Shown here one piece after another: positions 55,008 through 60,074 of a stretch of DNA of 60,074 nt. The translations under genes were made by a program, and so were the position numbers. Under the pieces are notes generated by a model. It did not search any database, was not told the origin of the DNA, and worked only from the letters and a program-made list of their open reading frames with translations. Position 1 is the first letter of the stretch. Each line of letters starts with the position of its first letter. Origin of the DNA: Acetobacter orleanensis (GTDB lineage: Bacteria; Pseudomonadota; Alphaproteobacteria; Acetobacterales; Acetobacteraceae); the NCBI RefSeq assembly GCF_001581005.1, contig NZ_LHZV01000051.1, positions 1 to 60,074 on the forward strand. Reading direction: 5' to 3'.

Positions 55008-55137
55008 GAAACACCTCATGCACAAGACCGGCGACAATCAGCATGATCCCCACTGGTATCATGATGTCCGTTGCCAGAAAGACCGCACCCAGCCCGATGA
55101 CCGCAATCACAACGAGCCCGCCTAGCAGTGTCAGCAT
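55000..55137 (-). CDS. 45-residue hydrophobic membrane peptide
   Basis: The protein starts MLTLLGGLVVIAVIGLGA and continues VFLATDIMIPVGIMLIVAGLVHEVFHG, almost entirely hydrophobic, enough for two helices or one long helix with a turn. GGAGG lies five bases upstream of the ATG at 55137, an excellent ribosome site. Its stop overlaps the start of the next gene by eight bases. Small, short frames like this are easily missed. Function is unknown; a membrane-active peptide is possible. Confidence 0.7.
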   Translation of the reverse strand: MLTLLGGLVVIAVIGLGAVFLATDIMIPVGIMLIVAGLVHEVFHG

Positions 55138-55163
55138 CTACGCCTCCCGTCCTGTTTATTCAC

Positions 55164-55400
55164 TTAAAGCCGCCCGATATCACGACACAGGCCCAGCAGA
55201 TGCGAGAGCCGCTGCTGCAGGACAGCGCCCAGAACGATCAGCCCTTCCAGCAGACGGGCTCCATCACTATCGCCACGCAGATCATCCAGCCGGCTTCTGA
55301 GCAATCCGTGCTCCAGTTCCACCAGCCTGAACACGTCGTGCAGGCCGGCATGTAACTCTTCGAGACGAGGATCCGAGGTATTTTCATAAGACGCAGACAT
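55164..55400 (-). CDS. Hypothetical small helical protein (78 aa)
   Basis: A charged, Leu-rich, helical protein (LEELHAGLHDVFRLVELEHGL, then LLRSRLDDLRGD and LLEGLIVLGAVLQQRLSHLL). It has no cysteine and no signal peptide. An AAGGGATTATG sequence lies upstream; the second ATG (55400) is better spaced than the first (55403). It reads divergently from the repressor gene at 55557, with a 156-base gap that must hold the operator. It heads a likely operon with the 45-residue and 95-residue proteins. No family is recognised. Confidence 0.6.
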   Translation of the reverse strand: MSASYENTSDPRLEELHAGLHDVFRLVELEHGLLRSRLDDLRGDSDGARLLEGLIVLGAVLQQRLSHLLGLCRDIGRL

Positions 55401-55556
55401 CATAATCCCTTCGACAAGACGAGGGTTTCATGCGAAGTTCAGCTTGCAAACCACGACGCCTCGCACATTAACCTTTCTCAATTCATACGATGTTCCGACT
55501 ATACATACAAGCGGTTTTCTGCATATTTCAAGCCTCCCTGTTCTTCTGGAGGTTTA

Positions 55557-56231
55557 ATGTCCCGACGCAACCGAAAGCGCCCGCTCATGGATGATCAACT
55601 GACCCTCATGCGTGAACGGGGAGAGCGGCTCCGTCAGGCGGCTCAGGCCATCGGTATTACACGCGCAGCCAAAGCAGCCGGCGTGCCCTACACAACCCTG
55701 CGCGACTATATGAATGGCGGAGAAATGAAGTTCTCTTCCATCGCCTCTCTGGCACGGGTCTGCGGTGTGTCTCTCGACTGGCTGGCTTATGGCGTCGGAG
55801 AAGAACCACCCCCTCACCAGACACCGGAGGAAGCGCCCGCCAGGGGCGGTCATCAGGCCGTCATCCCCTGGCTGGACAACCGCGAAGACGGGCTGCGTAT
55901 CAGCAAAAGCTGGCTTGCCAGAACCTTCCGACAAGATGGCACAGCCTTACGGCTCGTGAGCGTCATTGGGGATGCCATGCTCCCCACTCTGGTCGAGAAC
56001 GATCTCGTGATCCTCGATACCGCCAATCAGCAAATTCATGGTAGCGGCCTGTTCGCTCTTGCTGTGGACGACAGTATCCTGATCCGGCGACTTGAACGCC
56101 GACTGGGAGGCGGCCTGCGCGTCATCGCTGACAATGACCGCTATCCCCCTCAGGATCTGACACAGGACGAAGCCTCCGACCTGAAGATTGTCGGGGAAGT
56201 GCTCTGGACTGGGGGCGTTCCCAAGCGTTAA
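55557..56231 (+). CDS. XRE/S24-type phage-like repressor lacking cleavage residues
   Basis: A 224-residue repressor. The N-terminal HTH is ITRAAKAAGVPYTTLRDYMNG (about 34-54), and DWLAYG follows. The C-terminal S24/LexA-like domain contains VSVIGDAMLPTLVENDLVILD (about 134-154) and ILIRRLERR (about 174-182). In cleavable repressors GDSM carries the catalytic serine and a lysine lies in VKRL; here the positions read Ala140 and Arg177. Self-cleavage is therefore unlikely, so control must occur some other way. GGAGG lies four bases upstream of the ATG. It is divergent from the small-protein operon. Confidence 0.88.
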   Translation: MSRRNRKRPLMDDQLTLMRERGERLRQAAQAIGITRAAKAAGVPYTTLRDYMNGGEMKFSSIASLARVCGVSLDWLAYGVGEEPPPHQTPEEAPARGGHQAVIPWLDNREDGLRISKSWLARTFRQDGTALRLVSVIGDAMLPTLVENDLVILDTANQQIHGSGLFALAVDDSILIRRLERRLGGGLRVIADNDRYPPQDLTQDEASDLKIVGEVLWTGGVPKR

Positions 56232-56376
56232 GAAGCCCCGAGAAAGGCTCCGCAATGCGCTACAAATGATTTTTCGTAGATTATAGTCATTTTTTCGCTT
56301 GTTGCATGGGTTTCTTCGCAGTATTTGTTCCTGAGAAATGCCGCCTGTTTTCTGGCGGCGATCTCAGGAGTTCTCT

Positions 56377-57255
56377 GTGCTGTTCTCCCCTGCCCTTCCC
56401 CCGCTGACAGAAACCAGGCCGGGTCAGGCTGCACTTGCCCCGTTCGGCAGCTATCCCATGACACGCCGCCAGCACCTTGCCCGCATGCTGATGCATGAAC
56501 GCCCGCTCGGACGAGGACGCTTACGGCGTGTCGCAGTCTCATGGTTCCAGCAGGGACCCCAGATCGTAGATGGCACCTTGTTTGGCTATCGGGTCAGATT
56601 TTATCCGCGCGATAACCAGACCGATGCCAAGGGTGCGGTCTGTGGTGCACTTTATAAGAGACGTGAACTTTGCTGGCTACGCCGCATTCTCTCCCCGGAC
56701 GCCAGTTTCGTGGATATTGGCGCAAATATGGGGTTTTTCTCCCTGTACGCGGCCCGTTGCCACACACGTAAAATTTTAGCGGTTGAAGCCAATCCGGTTC
56801 TGATGGATCGGTTTCGGGAAACACTCGCCCTGAATGAGCCCCTTCCGATCTGGTGCGTTTCCTGCGCGGCGGGCGCGACATCGGGAAATGGACAACTGAG
56901 GCCCCGCCACCATGACCTCGGCAGCGGCCAGATCTCCGCCGTCACTTACAAAAAAACACAGACGGGACAACAGGCGGCAACCATCTCCGTTCGTCCTCTC
57001 AAAGATATTGTCCAGGAAGCTGGTCTAAAGACCATCACTCTGATGAAGCTTGATATCGAAGGAATGGAACATGCTGTGCTGGACACCTATTTTAGAAATG
57101 TCTCTCCGATGCTTTATCCGCAACACCTGATTCTGGAACGTCCCGTCCACAGAGAGGCGCAACAGGCCCTGGAGCATCTGCTGATTGCCAGTTCACTTTA
57201 CAGGATCAGCGGACGCACGCGCGTCAATTTTCTTCTGTCACGAAACCTTTCATAA
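56377..57255 (+). CDS. FkbM family methyltransferase
   Basis: A 292-residue SAM-dependent enzyme. Motif I is FVDIGANMGFFSLYAAR (about residues 111-127), followed by KILAVEANPVLMDRFRETLALN (about 132-153). The FkbM-typical C-terminal segment MKLDIEGMEHAVLD (about 229-242) is present. FkbM enzymes O-methylate sugars or polyketides, often on surface glycans. The frame opens at 56338, but a GTG at 56377 has AGGAG six bases upstream. It lies after the repressor and resembles morons or surface-modification genes carried on mobile elements. Confidence 0.85.
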   Translation: MLFSPALPPLTETRPGQAALAPFGSYPMTRRQHLARMLMHERPLGRGRLRRVAVSWFQQGPQIVDGTLFGYRVRFYPRDNQTDAKGAVCGALYKRRELCWLRRILSPDASFVDIGANMGFFSLYAARCHTRKILAVEANPVLMDRFRETLALNEPLPIWCVSCAAGATSGNGQLRPRHHDLGSGQISAVTYKKTQTGQQAATISVRPLKDIVQEAGLKTITLMKLDIEGMEHAVLDTYFRNVSPMLYPQHLILERPVHREAQQALEHLLIASSLYRISGRTRVNFLLSRNLS

Positions 57256-57346
57256 AAAACGATAGATTTCAAAAACAGGCTCATTGTTTCAAAGATTCCC
57301 TCTGTCTGGAAAAACTGCTGCCTGCGAACAGGCAGCAGTCGACCGG

Positions 57347-57556
57347 TCAACTCTGGTTGGCAGAGGCTTCCAGCGCTTCACACGCCCGTTCAAGCTTCTC
57401 GGCCAGATCCTCGGCCAGCAAAATCAGGCCATCAAGCGTATCTGTGGACCCATCACGCACCTCTTTCAGGCCGGCGATGAGTGCTGCACGTATGATCAGC
57501 ATGATTTCGTAAACATCCTGAACCGGCGCTGAAGTCGCGCAGAATTGATTTGACAT
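57347..57556 (-). CDS. Hypothetical protein (69 aa)
   Basis: A small acidic helical protein: APVQDVYEIMLIIRAALIAG in the N-terminal half and a Leu/Glu-rich helix LLAEDLAEKLERACEALEAS in the C-terminal half (quoted in part). AGAAAG lies upstream of the ATG as a weak site. It is alone between the FkbM gene and the two-gene operon on the same strand. I recognise no family. Confidence 0.55.
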   Translation of the reverse strand: MSNQFCATSAPVQDVYEIMLIIRAALIAGLKEVRDGSTDTLDGLILLAEDLAEKLERACEALEASANQS

Positions 57557-57796
57557 GGATAATTTTCTTTCTGAAAAGTCGTTATCCTAGAAAATGAAGA
57601 AAATCCTCGCGCGCAGTGACACGGGATCCCCGATGCCACGAACACACGATGACCTTTTCCTTTTCTGGGGAGAAGGGCGACAACCCTTCGAAAGCTTCTC
57701 AAATTCTCAAAAAGACTAAGGAAAACGCCGAACTTCCACGGGTTAGGTAACCTACGGAAACCAATCAAACGGCATCCACAGATGCCTCAGAGGAAA

Positions 57797-57823
57797 AAGG
57801 GGACTGCACTGAGCAGCCCCCTT
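57797..57823 (-). terminator. Rho-independent terminator of the 57847-59144 operon
   Basis: AAGGGGACTGC (57797-57807) and GCAGCCCCCTT (57813-57823) form a stem with bulges. On the - strand it ends in CCCCTTTTTCC, giving a T-run, 24 bases after the stop of the exonuclease-fold gene. Confidence 0.75.
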
Positions 57824-57846
57824 CCCGTCCTTATCTTTTTGATCCG

Positions 57847-58509
57847 TTACTCAAAATCTCGGTAGACGCGGTCTTCCATAACCTGCCACCCCTGTACCTT
57901 CCCAAATGGTTCTGAAGTGGGTGGAGGCGGCGTGCGGGCAACAGAAAGCGCTGCCAGCATATTCAAACGGCTCTCCGCAAGAAGGTGACGCAAGACAACA
58001 CGCGACTGCATCATCCGTGTGAAAGCTTCACATTCAAACCACGGGACTTCAAAACTGGGCTGAAGATACTCGACCAGTTCTGCTAAAGAATAGTCACTGC
58101 TTTTGCCGAGATTATAAATCCGCGCGAGCCTGTGGAGACACAGTTGATGCGGTCGTTCTCCCCACGGAGCACCAAGTAGGCGGTGCAGAAACGAGACATT
58201 ATAACCCGCCAGACACAGGGGAAGTTTCTGATCATGTGGAAACACCGCGTTGAAGAGACGGTCTTCAACAACGAAGTCACTTCCTCCCCGCTCACCGGGG
58301 ACTTTCTGCAACACGCCTTGGAAAACTCCCCCATTCACGTCGGCAAATGTGTAGTCAGGTCGCATCACAAGATCACAATAGGCAAGCGATATCGGTAGCC
58401 CCTCTGCAAGCTGGGGCTGTCCGGGACCTGTGGGCGCAATATCGAGGAGCCGGATTGTGCCCTCGCGCCAGCACGGCAGGATAGTCGTATCTTCTTTTAC
58501 TATTGTCAT
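57847..58509 (-). CDS. Probable catalytically dead DnaQ-fold protein
   Basis: A 220-residue protein that follows the layout of DnaQ-like exonucleases without their active site. LPISLAYCDLVM (about 38-49) sits where ExoI begins but lacks the D-x-E pair. LAGYNVSFLHRLL (about 101-113) matches the H-N-x-x-F-D ExoII box with Tyr for His and no Asp. LHRLARIYNLGKSSDYSLAELVEYL (quoted in two parts) matches the helix before ExoIII. Its role may be regulatory or structural. GGGGAG lies seven bases upstream of the ATG. Two bases separate it from the upstream nuclease-like gene, so they form an operon. Confidence 0.6.
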   Translation of the reverse strand: MTIVKEDTTILPCWREGTIRLLDIAPTGPGQPQLAEGLPISLAYCDLVMRPDYTFADVNGGVFQGVLQKVPGERGGSDFVVEDRLFNAVFPHDQKLPLCLAGYNVSFLHRLLGAPWGERPHQLCLHRLARIYNLGKSSDYSLAELVEYLQPSFEVPWFECEAFTRMMQSRVVLRHLLAESRLNMLAALSVARTPPPPTSEPFGKVQGWQVMEDRVYRDFE

Positions 58510-58511
58510 AA

Positions 58512-59144
58512 TCAGGCTCCCCGCAGTGCAACATCATCGACGAGATCGATGCAGAGATCTTTCAGCTCCGCGGGACGGGCAAACATGTCGAGCCAGACCA
58601 CGACTGGTGTTATGTCGAGAGCACGATAAAAGCTGAGACGCTGATCAAGACGTGCAAGCCATCTGCGTTCCTCTTCATTGCGTGTGACACGATCAGAGCC
58701 ACAGCAGCCCACGACTTCGATATAGCGGGAAACATTTCCTTTCCGTAACGTTATATCGGCACGAAAAAGCCCCTCATCAAGACAGATGGGTTCGTGCACA
58801 TCAACATGCATGTTACGGCGCTTCAGAGTGCAGAGCATCTGATAGACAATCCGTTCCGGCAGAGAATCCAGGATTGTGCCGTCAGTTGCAACTGGCCCAG
58901 AGACAGGCAAATGAGGCCAGCGACCGGCAGCTGTTTTCTGCACACGAGACCATTCAAGCGTGCCGCTCTCGCCAATAAAAACGAGATGCTGCCCGGCTGC
59001 TCCCATAAATCGGAACATGTGAGAATTGGGCGGCGCACCCAAGGCGAGAGTCATGTTTTTATAAAGCCGCAGATCCTCTTTGGTAGGATAAAAGATAGAG
59101 GACAGGACAGACGAACTGCTGGTTTTTGTTGAAAGCGTAGACAT
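58512..59144 (-). CDS. Putative PD-(D/E)XK-fold protein, partner of the DnaQ-fold gene
   Basis: A 210-residue protein. The C-terminal half reads LDSLPERIVYQMLCTL (Glu97), then FRADITLR (Asp130) and SRYIEVVGCCG (Glu143), followed by LDQRLSFYRALDITPVVVW. This resembles TnsA/DUF559-like restriction folds (E...D...ExK...), but the usual Lys is replaced by Val145 or Gly146. The N-terminal half (about 1-85) is unknown and begins with a Ser/Thr-rich segment. The frame opens at 59306; ATG 59144 is preferred because GGA lies close upstream. It leads a two-gene operon. Confidence 0.55.
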   Translation of the reverse strand: MSTLSTKTSSSSVLSSIFYPTKEDLRLYKNMTLALGAPPNSHMFRFMGAAGQHLVFIGESGTLEWSRVQKTAAGRWPHLPVSGPVATDGTILDSLPERIVYQMLCTLKRRNMHVDVHEPICLDEGLFRADITLRKGNVSRYIEVVGCCGSDRVTRNEEERRWLARLDQRLSFYRALDITPVVVWLDMFARPAELKDLCIDLVDDVALRGA

Positions 59145-59568
59145 TGTAATTCCATGAAAGGAAGTAAGCCCGTAAAGAAGCCGTGCCATGAGGCACTTCT
59201 TCCTTTTGTGGGGAGGCTGGCACTGCAGCCTCAAACACTGCCCTTGTCCCTGGCAGGCTACAGCTCCCACAAAAACACAGACCCAATTTCTCCGTAACGC
59301 AGACACATCACTGCCGACCGCACGCTCACTCAGGCACAGAAAAAGTCACGCACGACTTCTGTCGTCTATTTTTCGAGAATTTTATCATTTTCACCACCAT
59401 TTATGTTTGTGGAAAAATTGTTGTATTTTTTGCTTACAGTAATTGTCGCATTTCCGGGCTTTTCCACGCTCCCGGACGAGCCAGAAGGCGGAGAAATTTC
59501 ACTACAAATCAATAACTTAAATATGTTCTTTTACTGACCACCTGGCGCCGCAAGGCAGTCAGCACGAA

Positions 59569-59598
59569 GTGTTTTTCGGTGCCCTGCACCAAAAACAC
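59569..59598. repeat. Strong hairpin in the origin-like region
   Basis: GTGTTTTTCGGTGC (59569-59582) and GCACCAAAAACAC (59586-59598) form a 13-bp stem with one bulged base and a three-base loop. Function unknown. It could be a terminator for the leftward operon's antisense transcript or an origin structure. Confidence 0.65.
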
Positions 59599-59956
59599 GG
59601 TATCGTGCCATCTTTCTCTCTTTTTGACTTATTTAACAGCTTTGTAATGTTATTTATGTCTCTTTCTTTCTCATTCTGGCTTCTGACAAAGCTGTCGTTC
59701 TCTTTCTTCAAAAATGATCTAATCACCCCTTAAAACGTCTCTGTATTCGTTTATTTGAGGCTCTAATGTTTATGAGCGAGCTGTATAAAATTCTTCACAG
59801 AGGCGTTTTAAGGTCTGTTTTTGCTGTCATGGTTGTGGAGCGGCATGGTCGATTTTGCCGCTTTTTCGGGGTCTTTTTTGTTAAGAATTTTTCCGGAAAA
59901 GCGCGGATTCTGTTTTGCCCTCCACTCCGGTTTTTGTCGTGTTTTCGGCGGTTTTT

Positions 59957-60074
59957 CCTTGGACCAAGGATTTACCCCTGAAAACCGTGCGTGAACCCCT
60001 AAAATCGGGGGGGTTCTATAGGGGGGGGTCCTTGGAATAAGGATTTACCCCTGAAAATCGTGCGTGAACCCCTA
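59957..60074. repeat. Iteron-like direct repeats (two copies, continuing past the window)
   Basis: Copy 1 starts at 59957 and copy 2 at 60030, a 73-base period. About 45 bases are shared with three mismatches, beginning CCTTGGA..AAGGATTTACCCC and including CGTGCGTGAACCCC near the end. Between them lie G7 and G8 runs. Such repeats are typical of binding sites for a plasmid replication initiator. The window ends before any rep gene. Confidence 0.8.

Larger units (their letters stand above)
59145..60074. other. AT-rich non-coding region preceding and including iterons
   Basis: About 930 bases without a convincing gene. It includes a strong hairpin (59569-59598), poly-T and poly-A stretches around 59,360-59,440 and 59,620-59,720, a tract with TTTTT repeats, and the direct repeats at the end. 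It looks like the regulatory/origin side of a plasmid-type replication region. Confidence 0.55.

Noticed and set aside
59766..59981. 71-codon frame on the + strand with GAGG upstream
   Set aside because: The translation is rich in Phe and Arg, runs into the first iteron-like repeat and has no recognisable family. Probably chance.
1..60074. CRISPR array, rRNA or complete insertion sequence
   Set aside because: I looked for regular 25-40-base repeats with unique spacers, rRNA landmarks and transposase genes with terminal inverted repeats, and saw none.

Overview
The window looks like a chromosome segment of an acetic acid bacterium (Acetobacteraceae, probably Acetobacter or a close relative). 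The main evidence is a complete pentose-phosphate operon built around a transaldolase/glucose-6-phosphate isomerase fusion and a short-form 6-phosphogluconate dehydrogenase, an arrangement known from Gluconobacter and Acetobacter. A quinone-type D-lactate dehydrogenase and GC-rich alphaproteobacterial codon use agree with this. The species cannot be fixed from the sequence alone.

Backbone, about 1-40,000. After a GCATC pentanucleotide repeat come a YnfA membrane protein, a Pit phosphate transporter with a Pho-box-like site upstream, a ZntB/CorA-type metal transporter, HisC and an ankyrin protein. The central carbon operon follows: tkt, tal-pgi, gnd, a Cof-type HAD phosphatase, pgl, and an rpiA-gntK fusion. 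Together these encode 6-phosphogluconolactonase, decarboxylation of 6-phosphogluconate, the non-oxidative branch and gluconate phosphorylation. Next is a five-gene transport cluster: a periplasmic binding protein, an atypical CLC channel with CBS domains, an ABC membrane protein, its ATPase and a secreted Dabb protein. Then come dld, an ABC-F ATPase, arfB, a quinone oxidoreductase, a YggS-type PLP protein, kup, hemW (which seems to begin at CTG), a periplasmic nucleoside hydrolase, a DUF1489 protein, a TonB receptor facing an exported M3 peptidase, and a small exported protein with three cysteine repeats.

Accessory region, about 40,100 to the end. A tRNA-Glu(TTC) gene is followed at once by a tyrosine integrase, the usual left edge of an integrated element. 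Inside are an excisionase-like HTH/AT-hook protein with a membrane segment, a decayed integrase fragment, an exported small protein and a DEDDh exonuclease. A more GC-rich block (about 43,950-52,920) carries an MFS exporter with an isochorismatase-like hydrolase under a divergent TetR regulator with two operator-like palindromes. It also holds candidate defence genes: a HEPN/zinc-ribbon protein divergent from a frameshifted DUF3800 gene, a class 3 lipase, and an AbiJ-like protein with a PD-(D/E)XK nuclease end. This block looks acquired separately from the flanks.

The last 7 kb return to an acetic-acid-bacterium style. They contain two methyltransferases, small exported and membrane proteins, an S24-type repressor lacking its cleavage residues, and a two-gene operon of an apparently inactive DnaQ-fold protein with a nuclease-like partner. 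The window ends in two 45-bp iteron-like direct repeats, which suggests a plasmid-derived replication region continuing past the edge. The best candidates for something undescribed are the HEPN/DUF3800 pair and the DnaQ-fold/nuclease-fold pair.
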